DNA of 64,000 bases from Blastobasis lacticolella (Eukaryota > Arthropoda > Insecta > Lepidoptera > Blastobasidae): the NCBI GenBank assembly GCA_905147135.1, contig LR990054.1:17831001-17895000 (forward strand), read 5' to 3'. A program made the position numbers and the translations under genes. The notes below the pieces were generated by a model. That model was not told the DNA's origin. It saw only the letters and a program-made list of their open reading frames with translations, and did not search any database. Positions 20,582-32,313 of the stretch are shown one piece after another (position 1 is the first letter of the stretch; each line of letters begins with the position of its first letter).

Positions 20582-22245
20582 AAATACAGTGGCGAGAGGC
20601 CTACGCCAAGTGAGACTGTTAAAGTGGTATTTCTTTGTTAAAATCGACGACCAATTTTACGCAAAATTGTATTTATGCTTACCGTCCATACAGCCGCCCA
20701 GTATACGATGTGCTAAATTTGACTGTACATACAAAAATAGAAAGCGATTACATTTGGACCTACTTGCGAGGCAGCTTGCAAGCCAGGTTGACTAGCTACT
20801 GACCGATCGGTTTACACCACTGAACTTCACAACTTCGCTAAACACTTGACCAATTTAAGTCGGGCATTAGGGTAGAAATGCTAATTTGGGAACGTATTAA
20901 CGGGACTCCTGGGACGACCCGGATTAGTGATAAAACGATAAACGTAAACAAGTTAGATTTTCACGCGGCAAATAAAATCGTAGCAGTTAAATCTTATTTC
21001 AATCGATAATTCTTTAAGCGAGAGGAAGTTCGCGATTGTATGAATTTAATATCATATAAGGTTTCTAACCTAGACCTAGAAATAAATAATGTTGCCACAA
21101 CACATTTATATGTTATTTAGATAAGACTCATTGCTATGTTACGGGCACAAACCTCTTTGGTTTTTTACGTAATTTTAGTAGTATAAGTTTTTTTTTAATG
21201 TGAAAAAAGCAAATGATTTAAAAAAAAACGTATTTGAATAATAATCGGGGTTTTTATCTAAAATTATAAGGAATTAACATTTCGTTATTTCTTTGCAAGA
21301 GTTAACTCGGGAACTACTGATATAAAACTCTATTCTTCTAAATATACTTCAACTATACTTATTTTTGTAAATACAATAACGATCTCACTAAATAACGTAG
21401 ACTGTATTTTGTTATCAATGACTTTTAAATCGAAATCTCGTCTGTTAATTCAGCTGAAAGAAATAGCCGTGTCACCTGAGTCTCAACAACCTCTCATATG
21501 TACTCAAAATACTCACAATACGAAACGACCCCTTCACAAGCAGTGATATCGGACGCGAATGGCTCTCCGCTCAAGTGTCACGGAATAGTCGTACTTACTG
21601 TACACTCGTATGTCGAAAGGGCAATTTACAAGTCTATCACTTATTCCGACACAAAATTAATAAAAATGGAGTTCTGGTACAATAAATATACCAAGCATAT
21701 TAAAATTACGATTAACGTAAAACTACAAAAACACGCGGGCGAAGTCGCAGCCAAAAACTAGACACAACCACAAACCCTACACTGCAAACGTTATCTTACT
21801 AAAGTACCCCCAAAAGACTTCCGAATGCCACCCCCATATTTTACATGTTACATAAAAATGTACAAGGTACGCAGTTCACAACTTTGCGGTAAAAAACTGA
21901 TAAGATATTCACATAAACGCTTAAGTTTTGAACGAACGAGAAACAAGCAAGGGCATGTCGGGCTAATGAAGATAAGTTTACTGCTCTGGGGACTGGGGAC
22001 GGTGTAAGCAGTTTTGGTATGAATTATGTTGATTTATTTACCGAGATGTGATGTTGCCCTATGACAAGTTTTTGTCATTTTAATTCAATTAAATTTTATA
22101 AATGTCAGTTAAAATTGGATATTGTATTAATTTTTGTTTCTACATATGTTAGAAAATATTTATGTTCACGATATCTTTGTGTATTGTTGTACTTTTAATC
22201 CAATTACTGTAATTTTCATCGTAAATAAAATAAACTTAATTATAT
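20582..22245. other. Long unique AT-rich stretch
   Basis: No repeat copies recognised. An 87-codon ORF at 21498-21761 is rich in Lys, Tyr and Thr and shows no domain. I would not annotate it. Confidence 0.45.
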
Positions 22246-22320
22246 GCATATCAGTGTCTGTCTGTGGCATCGTTGCTTCCGAACGGATAAATAGATTTCA
22301 ATGGAATTCATAGTCTGGGA
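22246..22320 (+). repeat. Retroelement tail L fragment
   Basis: 'tgtctgtctgtggcatcg' with 'ccgaacggataaatagatt' matches tail L at 43817-44041. Confidence 0.5.
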
Positions 22321-22420
22321 ATAAATTGTAAATCCGACATGTGTCAGTTACGTTAAACGGGAAAGTATGAAAACGCGCGATAGCATCTGCTTAGACCAAC
22401 GTACTTTAGCAGCATACTTC

Positions 22421-22590
22421 AGTCCAGACTGACTTGTCTTGTTTAGTTATGGAAATTATGTGCTTAAATGGATCATTTTTGAGCAGTATTCGTTGAAATT
22501 CACATATGTTATATTATATAATTCAAGACATTTATACATAATATACGTGATTGATACGGCAAGTCGTGATTTTCGGTATGGTTTGATCAT
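22421..22590 (+). repeat. Repeat M, copy 1
   Basis: Matches 43212-43390 along its length ('gtccagactgacttgtctt', 'cagtattcgttgaaattc', 'gtgattgatacggca'). Copy 2 has perfect terminal inverted repeats; this copy has lost the right one. Confidence 0.65.
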
Positions 22591-23757
22591 AGCTAGACAA
22601 CAAACACTCGCCACCCTTTTTTCACCACTCATCTTACGTTCTAACGTTAAAACTACTTGGTTAAAAGTGGCATACTTAAAACAGTTAAAACTTCAAAAAT
22701 ACTAAAATAACAGATCCTTGCAAAAGATAAATAATACGAAACGAAAACAGCGGTAAAATAAATTAGACTATGAACTAAATACGAACGAACACTTCCACGA
22801 AACAAGCGCCTTCCAAGAAGTTCGCACCGAAAAGTTTGTCTAAGTGAATTAAAAAAAGTCTCTAGGCAAAGGAGTTGGAAACGATGCGGCATCGAGAACG
22901 CGGGCGGGGCAATATCGCAGCACAATTATGTAAAACAAATGTTAGCAGTTGGAGATTAAACAATCCTTGCGCCGAGGAATTCCAGAAGAAATTTCTGGAA
23001 ACATCCAGACTGGAAACAATTCTGGATCGGAAGCGAACTGCGTGGGCGGAATTCGCGGACGCTATTTTATTTGTAGACAAACACGATTGCAAAGTTTGTA
23101 ATTTCCTTTCCAACGCGAAAGTTTGTTAGGATCACAGACCAATGAAAATAGGCTCTATGCGTAGAACCATGTTATACCTACCTGTCCAGTCTCTTTGATG
23201 AGGATGGTTGGACTGTAAAACTCCATATAAAAAGCTATGCATGCCAAGTATAGATAGATCTCACTACAGATATCTATGACGGTCACAGACCTGAAAAAAA
23301 TAAGGATGCCATTCTACACTAAAGATAAGAAGCATGCAAGATACGACAATTTCTGGACAATTTATTTAGTCGACCTACGCCATCACACAGAGAAACCAGG
23401 TGTGCTGGTGAAGCGCTGTCACGCCAGTAAAAGTGTCAAAGCACGCAGCACACGGCCGTTTTTATGCTTACGGAGTATCCATCGGCATTTTTTCCAGGTC
23501 TGTAGCCAAGGTTTAAACTTGACAGGCATCATAAGGCTACACGTTGAAACCTCACGTCTGAACACTTATATCAAAATTCCTATCACACACTTACGAATCA
23601 GACAAATTCCACATTGAAACACATAATGTCTTTCCACCGATATTCACGGCACGGGCCCCACAACGACCTTATAACCAGAGCCGATACACATAAATCCGCC
23701 AATAAAGATAACAATCCATTTTATATTCGCATTTATGTAATCCGGCACGATCGTTAT
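22591..23757. other. Unique sequence, unrecognised 84-codon ORF
   Basis: 22875-23129 (+) encodes 84 residues, charged in the middle (Glu, Lys, Arg) with Cys near the end. The opposite strand is also open here, so the frame may be chance. 'ttccagaa' (22980-22987) and 'ttctggaa' (22993-23000) look like paired nTTCnnGAAn units. A 113-codon ORF at 23276-23617 has no recognisable features. Confidence 0.25.
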
Positions 23758-24060
23758 GTTTTTTTTATTCTACTCAGTGACAAACGAGCAGACAGCCCAC
23801 CTGATGGTAAGCGGTAACTGTCGCCCATAACATCTACGATTCACGCACTTAGGTTGCAGATAACAAAATGTGGAACCGCAGGTGCGTTGTCACTGTGAGG
23901 ACTAAGATGAAATGCCTCATGCCTGTAATTGCGCTGGCTACCTTATTCTTTACACCAGAACACGACAATGCAAGCATTGTTGCTTGGCGGTAGAAATAGA
24001 AAAGGCGGTGGTACTCACCCAGACGGACTCCTCAGGCTTGACAGAGACCTACCACCTGAT
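23758..24060 (-). repeat. Repeat E, copy 1
   Basis: From the T run (23760-23767) through 'acgagcagacagcccacct', 'gatggtaagcggtaactg', 'aggtgcgttgtcactgtga', 'gtaattgcgctggctacct' and 'atgcaagcattgttgc' to 'actcctcaggcttgacag'. The end nearest the T run shares the 'cacctgatgg(a/t)aag' module with family A. Confidence 0.75.
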
Positions 24061-24419
24061 ACGTTTTATAGATCGCGGACGATATACGCAAGGCAAGCAA
24101 GGCAAGGTGGAACAATAAAATTTAAATTTTATACAGTTAATAGTTTCCTCCAGAGCTTGCCAGATTGGAACTAGGTTGGCGAGGACCTATGAGGTCGTAG
24201 GTGAACCTGAGAGGTCGTAAAGACCTGCAAAGCGCCGACTGCGATCTAAATGGGCAATAAATAATTCTCTCCGGGACTAGCACGGCAGTTATTGTAGATG
24301 AAATTAACTTCTTGGCAAAATTGCAGTAATATCTTTTTAGATTCTGTATATTGCGGTATTAGATATCCGTATAAGATTGTTGATAATACTTACTGTTAGG
24401 TATACAAGTAAGCATTTTA
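24061..24419. other. Unique spacer between inverted E copies
   Basis: A short direct repeat of 'tgaggtcgta' and 'gaggtcgtaaa' at 24190-24222. Otherwise nothing recognised. Confidence 0.4.
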
Positions 24420-24662
24420 TCGAGCGGTAGGACTCTGTCGAGCCTGAGGACTCCGCCTTATTTATTTCAGTCGTCAAAACAACAATGCTTGCATTATTGT
24501 GTTTTGTGATCCAGTTTGTAGGATAAGGTAGCCAGCGCAATTATAGGCATTTTATCTCAGTCCTAACAGTGACAACGCACCTGCGGTGCTTTATTTTTGT
24601 TGCCTGAATACTTAAATGCATGAATCGTAATGTTATAAGCGACCGTTATCGCTTACCATCGT
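24420..24662 (+). repeat. Repeat E, copy 2 (inverted to copy 1)
   Basis: 'gagcctgaggactccgcc', 'aacaatgcttgcattattg', 'ggtagccagcgcaattat', 'agtgacaacgcacctgcgg', ending at 'gttatcgcttaccatc'. With copy 1 it makes an inverted pair with a loop of about 360 bp. Confidence 0.75.
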
Positions 24663-25189
24663 AGAAAGCAGGTCAGTCCTAACATGAAATGCCGGTCAAA
24701 TGCCGGGCTAGTTTTTAAAAATGTGTATAATGAACAGCCGCTACCTGTAATCTATTTTTATCGAAGGCTGGTAAGATACCTATCAAAAACAACAACACTC
24801 ATAACACAACAGTTTCAGACTAATCAAGAACCCACAAAAACTAATACAAGGGGCTAATCGAAAAAGCTCCGAAATGAGGGTAGGCGGCGAAACTAACAAC
24901 AAACAAAGTGTTTATAGTTCTTTGAGAAACAGGGAGATGGGTAATTAAATTGTTCAAAGGAAGTTCTGTAGTTCTGAAAGTTGTTTAATAACCTGCCCGA
25001 GTTCCAGTCGAAAGTGGGGTATAAAATTTTTCTTCGCTTTTGTTTACGTCTGCGAAGACGCGATCTCGGGAAAAAGGTGGGTAGAAAAATAGACTAAGCG
25101 TAAATGTCCAATTGACTAGCTAAAATGTAATATTGACTACCGTCGTTTTTATGTTATATTCCGATACTCTTATGTGGAATTCCGAACAA
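24663..25189. other. Unique sequence
   Basis: Nothing recognised. Confidence 0.4.
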
Positions 25190-25400
25190 TGGTCTAGGTA
25201 GCGTTACTATGCGATTCCGATAACCAAGTTTAAGCAACGCTCGCAAAGTCGGATGGGTAACCGTTTCGTACTGGGCTGGGTTTAACTTGTACTATAGCAC
25301 CGCAAAGAGCTCGCCATTCGTTAGGTATGCCTCCTAACACCGTTGGCAAAGCAAGGTTGACCAAGGTCTTTCGCTGTGGACCATGGGAATAGTTGAACAG
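25190..25400 (+). repeat. Repeat G (5S-like), copy 2
   Basis: 'gataaccaagtttaagcaac' and 'ggatgggtaaccg' (25251-25263) resemble the 5S rRNA internal control region, where 'gttaagcaacg' precedes 'ggatgggtgaccg'. The rest ('gagctcgccattcgttagg', 'ggcaaagcaaggttgacca', 'gttgaacag') matches the copy at 30428. The spacing is shorter than in true 5S. Confidence 0.6.
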
Positions 25401-26103
25401 TCGGTAGGTATAAAGTATAGAAAACAGTGATGGTTACTCGTCGGTAATATAATATCAATGCATAAAGCCGTAGAGTCTTCGTAGAGTTGCTACGGCTCTA
25501 CGCGTCGTAGACAATCGTAGCGCTTCACAACTAACGAATAATTTGACTTCACTAAAATAAATAAAATGCAAAATGCAAAGCCGGAGGCAGTTGTTAGTTA
25601 AGAATAATATCATAATAACATTGATGTAACATAAAAAAAAATTTAAAAAACAACTGGAATAATAACTAGACGATTCTAATACCTACCGACACCGCTCCAT
25701 AAAACGAGAAATCATACTAATGCAGCGGAAAAAGTAACAAATAACGAACCTAGTACCGTACTTAGTATTTCGGCGGCAGAGCGCAGGGCTGGCAACATTA
25801 ATCATTCGCCCAGCGAACGGAGGCAAAGGAGAATAAATAAAACAGCCACCGCGTCCCGTATTACACGGGATAAATGTGTTACACATTACACTACTATAAT
25901 GTGAAACGTTTTTAAAGCCACGTATCATTCTAGCGTGTAGGAAAGGGAGTGGGAACTGTTTAATTTTCACTTTTTACAAGCTTTTTGATTTTAATTCGTA
26001 TGTATGTAAGTTGTCCGTCAAAGCAAACCATTATAGACCATTTATTGGTATCCGATTGCGCTGTTTGATATACCTATGTAACTTGGACGACAATGAATTA
26101 ATA
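25401..26103. other. Unique sequence
   Basis: 25465-25512 has a CG-rich stem-forming patch around 'cgtagagttgctacggc'; similar words occur near 61655-61700. The 95-codon minus ORF at 25683-25970 is not recognised. Confidence 0.35.
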
Positions 26104-26147
26104 TGGTACCATGGAGCTGGTCTGATGATGGAGTCGGAAGGTGGTCA
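26104..26147 (+). repeat. Repeat R, copy 2
   Basis: 'ggtaccatggagctggtctg' then 'atgatggagtcggaaggtg' matches 12203-12252 on the opposite strand. It runs directly into SINE-C. Confidence 0.5.
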
Positions 26148-26370
26148 GTAGTGTTCAACTAATGTACACAACTCCGAAAAAGGTCATGGTATTACCCGCA
26201 TCACGAAAGAAGAGACTTGTCAAATGGCAGTGGAGGGGATTTCGCGCAGGTAATCGTATACAGCGCAAGTCGAACCACGTGACCCGCCATGTCTCTTCTT
26301 ATTTGACACTAGTTTTACATGGTGGCACTAAGGTCCAAACCCGATCACCTGACCCGAACACCGACACCAC
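26148..26370 (-). repeat. SINE-C copy 6 with 119-bp insert
   Basis: 'gtgttcaactaatgtacac' is followed by the insert at 26194-26312 and then the decayed head 'catggtggcactaagg'. Left of 26148 the SINE body is missing. The head is more eroded than the inserted module. Confidence 0.7.
26194..26312. mobile_element. 119-bp foldback module inside SINE-C, copy 2
   Basis: Same module as 7661-7779, same insertion point (between 'tggta' and 'catgg' of SINE-C), same length, four substitutions. Three are G-to-A and one is A-to-T relative to copy 1. Confidence 0.65.
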
Positions 26371-26705
26371 GTAGATACATTGAGAGCAAATGCAACGCTT
26401 TAAATCAGCAAATAAATGCATGTCCCATTAAAGCAGTTAGTGCAATCTCCGGTTTAAGTATGACATAAAGCGGGCCGAAGCGACATTGCCACTCCATTTG
26501 CTAGTTCAAACCGCATTAACCGCTATAAAGAGTTTTAAGCGCACTTACCCAGCGGGGAGACCGAGTTGCGTCATCAGGGACGTGAGAGTGCGGTATACTT
26601 TGTAGTTTCTATACTACAGATACTATATAGCTCTTACAGCAAAAGCTGGGAATGTATTCCATGGGTAAGAGGTCACGTATAAGATGATTCCAATGTAGTG
26701 TAGTG
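26371..26705. other. Unique sequence
   Basis: Nothing recognised. Confidence 0.4.
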
Positions 26706-26990
26706 TAGTACCTCACAGAATATCGCAGCTAAATAATACTCTTTTAAATAGTATTGTGTTTCTGCCGGTGAGTAAGGTTTCCAGTGCTCCATGGGGTGGG
26801 GATTTGGGGAACCATGGCTTTGGCAGTGGAGTTGCATTTGCCTTTTAGCTCCCAGAGCAACGTGTTATAGAGGTGGGCAACGCATTGGCGATACTCTTGG
26901 TGTTGCTAATGTCAATAGGCAGTGGTGACCACTTTTCATCAGGTGGCCCGCTTGCCTGTTTGCCTACCGTATGATATATAAAAACAAAAA
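26706..26990 (+). repeat. Family A, copy 6
   Basis: Plus sense, from 'cagaatatcgcagctaaat' through 'tttctgccggtgagtaagg' to 'taccgtatgatatataaaaa'. It shows the sequence across the point where a LINE has split copy 8, so it is the reference for that empty site. Confidence 0.85.
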
Positions 26991-27027
26991 AGTGTGGATT
27001 GCAAATTTGAACCCCAGATAAAACACG

Positions 27028-27200
27028 AGGGGTGCTGTAAATTTGACGTATGTATCTGTGACTTTGTGTATCTGTCTGTAGCATAGTAGCTCTCCTACCT
27101 ACCTGGTTCCCTGACGGTGTATCCAATACCTACTGTTACCGTTGGCAAAGCAAGGTTGACCAAGGTTTTCCGATGGGGACGCTGAGACTGGTTGAACCAT
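27028..27200 (+). repeat. Fragments of tail L and repeat G
   Basis: 27028-27100 has 'gaggggtgctgtaaatttg' and 'tatctgtctgtagcatag' (tail L). 27137-27200 has 'accgttggcaaagcaagg' and 'gagactggttgaacc' (the end of repeat G). Confidence 0.5.
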
Positions 27201-30200
27201 TTGTTACCCGTGTCCTTACGATGTTTTTGCCCGTATTTCTACAGACCATCGTACAATCTCGGTAGCCGATGGGCACCCCGTGACGGTAGGTTTATTAAAT
27301 AATAATTCCAATTAAAAATTAAACTAAACTGAAAAAAGGCACAATTCTACAAAACTCACGAACACATCAAAGTTACGTGCGTAAAGCTACAACCCGCTAT
27401 TGGAGCTAAAATTATTATATTATTTGCACAACTCATTTAATAATAAATTAATTGGCATCTATAGAAACTAGCGCCGCCACCCGAGAGCATGAGTAAATAT
27501 TTGCGCGGGAAACGTAAAACAACATGGCCGTATCGCCGCCAAGCGTGCCTTTATGAATATTCAAATTTCGAACGCGAACCGAGTGCCACTGTCACCTGCC
27601 AGTGACGTAGCGCCCTGGCCATTTCACGCTGCCCCGGTGTTTGGAAAAGATTTTTCGTCGTTTGTTAATCCAGCCAGCACACAAATCACACCACGTACTT
27701 GATAATACTCAAAAGGGTTGCAAATAAAGGTGAAACTAAAAGGTTGCAATTAATAGTAAATTTTATGACTTCCAATTCGCTATTTAGACCATTTAGAGTC
27801 TAGGATATTTTAAAGAATTGCTTTAAAATAACTATGGCACCTAAATCAAGTGTGATTGTATAACTTGACTTATAAAATAAATGATTAAACGAAATTGCGA
27901 CATCAATTAGTAAAAAACACTTAACAAAACAACATTGAAAGCCGTCATAAACGCTAACACCGAAATACAATCACCTTGGTGCCGTACTCCGAAAAAAATT
28001 TGAATGTAATAATAAAGGGGCGGCTGTAAACACGACGCCTTTGCCTTCTCGGCTATTAAACGAGGCAAATTATTCGCACAAACAGATTTCCCGCGCTTCG
28101 AAGTAATCGGAGTTGTGTAAACAGGGGACCGGCCACCCTCGCGCGATGGAGCCAATTCCGCCATGTTGGCTGTTGATTCTAGTTTTAAACCGGCACGACT
28201 ACCTGGCCGCAGATTTTGCATAGAAATTGGACCCTAGATACGTTTCGACCCGATTATCGTTCCCAAATTACTTTCGATTAACATTTTCACTTTCAGATTG
28301 GGCCATTCTGGATTACCCATTGTCACTCGGCCCTTATCACTCGAAAGTCATCGTTGGATTAATATTCAAATTGGTTACAAGTAGGTAGGTACAATAAACG
28401 TAGTGTGGAGTGAATATATCGTATGTGAGGTATGTCGTACTGACGATTGACGAAGGCTGTATAGAGGCTAGATTCGGCAAGAAGAGAACAGGATGTTATA
28501 GCGCTCTGGCGGAAGATCTATCCAGCAGTGGACTATCAGTGGAAGACCAACAGATTCAGAAATGGGCGACCATTCCAAGTAAAGAAAAAGCAGCGAAATC
28601 ACCATAGACATAGAACCGATCCCCCTCTCCCCCGTTTTAATAAAGCGCTTCCAACATTTTCACTAAACAGCGCTCACCGGCCGCTCCACTAACACTGGCC
28701 TCATAACGATGCTCATATTAGCCTCTGTAGACTACTCAACTACTGGCCGTTCGGCATAATGCTACCGTACCGTTACGGAGTTTCCGCGGGCCGGTCCGCT
28801 CTGTTACGGCAATTAGGGCCGTCCGAGGCGCACCTGACGCCCCGGTCAGCGCTTTTTTCCCTGGCACCGACAAAATGACTTTTTACGTCGTCTGTTTCAC
28901 GAAAAAACGAGAAAACCAGCATACGTCGGAGACCGTCCGTTGGAAAGGAATTTTAGACGATCCTTTTTCGCTGGGCGTTCGTCGTAACGAGAGCACGGTT
29001 TTGGCAGTGTTCGTGTAATGAGCTGACGAGGCGGTTTAGGCGGGAAAATGATCTATTCTAGAAATGGCGCGTACACACAAAATGGCGCCTAGTAAATGAC
29101 ACAATGGCCGCGTAAAACGAGGAGTAAAGACATAATGACTGGATTTTTATAGCTTCCTTTGATAGAGATTTCATTTACGAATAGCAAATAAAAATTAGTT
29201 TCGGACTATCTTTAAAAATAACAATCGTTTGAAATTCCTAATTAGACATAGCGGTCAACATAAAACCGTGACGTCACGATGATGCTACCGATCGACTAGA
29301 CTTTATTTCTACACAGGTAATTAATTTTAACGTTGAACAAATTTTCAGCATGATTTGCTCAGAAACTAAAGAGTAATGTTTAGTAACTAATGAATAGGTA
29401 CCTATATCATTTTACAGTAAAGAACAATTGTCATTCTCCAAGAGCGAAGGTTCAGTTATGCCTACCTATTAACAAAACTTCTTGTTTATGAGAGTCGATA
29501 GTCTTTGGGACTACACTAATGGGATACGGGCAATTTTATAGTCATCACACGGCCCACCAATCATATTTCGATTTTATTACCATACCGTTGTTATAACCCT
29601 AAAAGAGCTGTCGGTATCGAAATACCCAATGGGACTGTAAACCGTAGCAAGCCCGAGTGAGCTGTCACTCGGAGAGGATCGGGTGGAATCGGCAACGTTC
29701 GGGAGCTCTCGGAGGCCGGGGACGGTAAGCGACCCCGTGAGCCCTCGTTGGATATCCGGGAAACGCCGCAAAGTACCCAGTTCCGGGTAAGATGGCACAC
29801 ATTCTTTGGAAGTTTCGTAACGCGTATTAAGTCGTGAGCCTTTTTATAAAAGAAATATTTTTGTTTGGGAACAAGTGTGGAGCAAGTCGTGCGAATTATT
29901 TGACGTATTTTGGTTTCGACAATGAATGAAAGAGATTTACTTATGTTTAAGTACCAACCGACAAAACATTTTTATATAACTGTCATTTATACATACAATG
30001 GCATTTATGTCAACCAACCCAATTAGGTTATGAAAATCGTACTTTTTCTTGAATATAAATCTTGAAGAGGGCCAAAGATTAAAATTCCAAGTGTCGATTA
30101 AACAGATTCAAACTTTTTCTGTTAAAAGTTAACTCGTAAAAGTTAAAAAAGTGCCATCGAACAGAGACGCTTTATCAGAAGAGAGCGATGCACAAGACCT

Positions 30201-30427
30201 GCTCGAGTTCCAAAAGTGATAACTCAACTTGGCTCAGTCGAACCGGCTTGACCCGGCGCATTCATCTAGTTTGATCCGGATTTCACCGGGAAGTTCTTCC
30301 ACAATACAGTTCGCGCGAAGTTCGGTAACTTCTTGAGTCGAATTGGCAAACCTTTTGGAGAACTGCAGTGACGGGTTACCTGAGAAAGAGAGAAAACTTA
30401 CTTGAGTATATTTCATAATAAAAGCGG
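27201..30427. other. Longest repeat-poor stretch, GC-richer islands
   Basis: I recognise no repeat copies. CpG-containing islands occur at about 27480-27660, 28010-28250, 28620-29060 and 29590-29800, separated by AT-rich DNA. ORFs of 104 (27907-28221, -), 73 (29577-29798, -) and 65 codons (28410-28607, +) match no family I know. ATGGC(G/C) words cluster at 29062-29113. It could be intron or regulatory DNA of an unseen gene; that is inference. Confidence 0.4.
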
Positions 30428-30645
30428 TACTGGTCTAGTGGCAGTCTGCTTGCGTGACTGATAACCAAGGTTAACTAATGCTCGCAATATCCAGCAACTG
30501 GATGGGTGACCGTTTCGTACTTTGAAGCTAGACTTCAGTACTGCAACGAGCTCGTCACTCGTTAAGTGTGCGTCCTAACACAGTCAGCGAAGCGACGTTG
30601 TTGACCAAGAACTTCCGCTGGGGATCCTGAGGCTGGTTGAACAGT
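30428..30645 (+). repeat. Repeat G (5S/tRNA-like head), best copy
   Basis: Starts 'actggtctagtggcagtc'; 'tggtctagtgg' (30431-30441) fits the tRNA A-box consensus. About 30 bases on, 'gataaccaaggttaact' and 'ggatgggtgaccg' (30503-30515) resemble 5S rRNA promoter boxes. The body continues through 'caacgagctcgtcactcg' and 'tgaccaagaacttccgctgg' to 'gaggctggttgaacag'. A Pol III-derived SINE is the natural reading. No poly(A) tail is seen. Confidence 0.6.
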
Positions 30646-30984
30646 TTGTATCTAAATTATAACTCTGTGAATAAAATGATGAAATGGACACGCATTTGAG
30701 AGTATCTCATATCTTATTCATCCAGCCGCGAAAAATTCACACTCCTCTGAGCGCGCGGATCAGAAAGAGGTAATAAATCACGAGTCGTGTGCGCTATTCA
30801 CAGAAATGTCTTTTATACAATGAAATCGAATTTCAAAAAGCCCTTTCCAAGATGCTAAACATTAATCATTAACTAAAAAAAACTTATTACGAAAGAACGA
30901 CATAACCGGTTCTCTTAAGATTTGACTTCTACTGTAAAGGTTTGGCCCTGGTACTGTTCTCGTGAGTCAACCAAGTACCGGAAG

Positions 30985-31064
30985 ACGCAGCGTGGATAAT
31001 CTTGTTAATCTCTGGCCTATGCTCAGTGATGGGTGTCTTCCGGCTGATATGATGACGATGACTT
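30985..31064 (+). pseudogene. LINE 3' end scrap
   Basis: 'aatctctggcctatgctcag', 'gatgggtgtcttccggctg' and 'atatgatgacgatga' parallel the end of the LINE remnant at 54535-54683 ('ggtctatgcccagcagtgg', 'gtgtctttcggct', 'aatgatgatga'). Too decayed to translate. Confidence 0.4.
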
Positions 31065-31137
31065 TTCGCTCTACAAAAAATCTTTTTAGCTATGTGTTAA
31101 AAATTATTTTAGAGTACAATAGATGCAGAGTATAAGC

Positions 31138-31543
31138 TGGCGCCAGACTAGGCTTACGTGATGCCACGTACGGTGATGTTACGCCCTTCACGTAACATGA
31201 GCTTTCATAGTATCTAAATGTATACAACTTATAATTTAGAATCAGACTTGTCTTACGTGACATCGTTTATGACCAAATTCCTACTGCAAATTCAAGTTGC
31301 TGCGTGTGTTAAAGCGCGTGTTGTTGCGATTACTCACGTTTACTACTACACACAACGACACTATATTTACACGAAATTACATTAATAATTATTACTTAAT
31401 GTATATTTGTATGACGATGTAAAATATTTACTATAAATAAATGAATATTAATATGAAACGTAAGATTTTTGGGGTTCTATCTCTAACAAGGATGGTTATA
31501 AAAGTAACGGTATGTGGCACTACGTAAGCCCAGTCTGGCGCCA
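31138..31543. mobile_element. 406-bp TIR element (TGGCGCCAGACT ends)
   Basis: 30-bp terminal inverted repeats with 3 mismatches: 'tggcgccagactaggctta' at 31138 and the complement of 'taagcccagtctggcgcca' at 31543. Pairing may extend outward through 'ttaag'. The interior is AT-rich and non-coding, so it is non-autonomous. The superfamily is not determinable from the flanks. Confidence 0.7.
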
Positions 31544-32313
31544 CCTTAAAGCCGAACAGAATAACGCAGTGAGGACATAAAATACATCGTAAAGGTCTCG
31601 GGTGGAATTTTCAATAAGACAGTGGCTCAAGCCAGCTGGTGTATTGGGGTCAACAAACTCGGAGGACATCGGATCAGCATTATGCTGAGATTCGTTTGCG
31701 TCTGTTTACGCCGTATACCCGCGGGAACCGTATTGAGTTTCGGGATAAATTAAAACCTATGCACTAGTCTGGGTTAGCTGCAATACAGTAAAAATTCGTC
31801 ATAATTGGTTCAGTATCTAAAGGTTAAAACTTTTATGCATATCACATAACATCTGTATACCTACGCAGGTTAGTTATGGTACGTTTCAATAGAAAAAGAC
31901 AAATTTCAATTAATTATTTAGATTTCTGTGGATAATACGTACCGCTGTCGTGCTTTACATGCCTTACGTAGAAACATAAAGTATGAACAAATTGATTTGT
32001 CCTGACGAAGTTATTAAATCTTGTTATACACACTATAGGTAGGTATTTCTAATAATTTGTATATTTAATTATATTTGACGATATCTTTTCACAAAAATGT
32101 ATTTACAAATACAAAATACAAAATATATTTATTTTTCCTCAAAAAGGCAAACAGTGCTTAGTATTTAGAAAAATATAAAAAGAATCAAAATCCTTATTGA
32201 GAACTGGAGTCCGTGCTAGGTTATAATACCTGTGTTACGGATCTCCAGGCTCTCAACCTCCTATATCATTATATATAGAATATTTTATTACATTATATTA
32301 TGTTTGTTTGTGC
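31544..32313. other. Unique sequence
   Basis: Nothing recognised. AT content rises towards the microsatellite. Confidence 0.4.

Noticed and set aside
27907..28221. 104-codon minus-strand ORF as a host gene
   Set aside because: No recognisable domain, no splice or promoter context I can defend, and frames on the other strand are also open.
30428..30545. A 5S rRNA gene
   Set aside because: Only the promoter-like boxes resemble 5S; the helices and ends do not.
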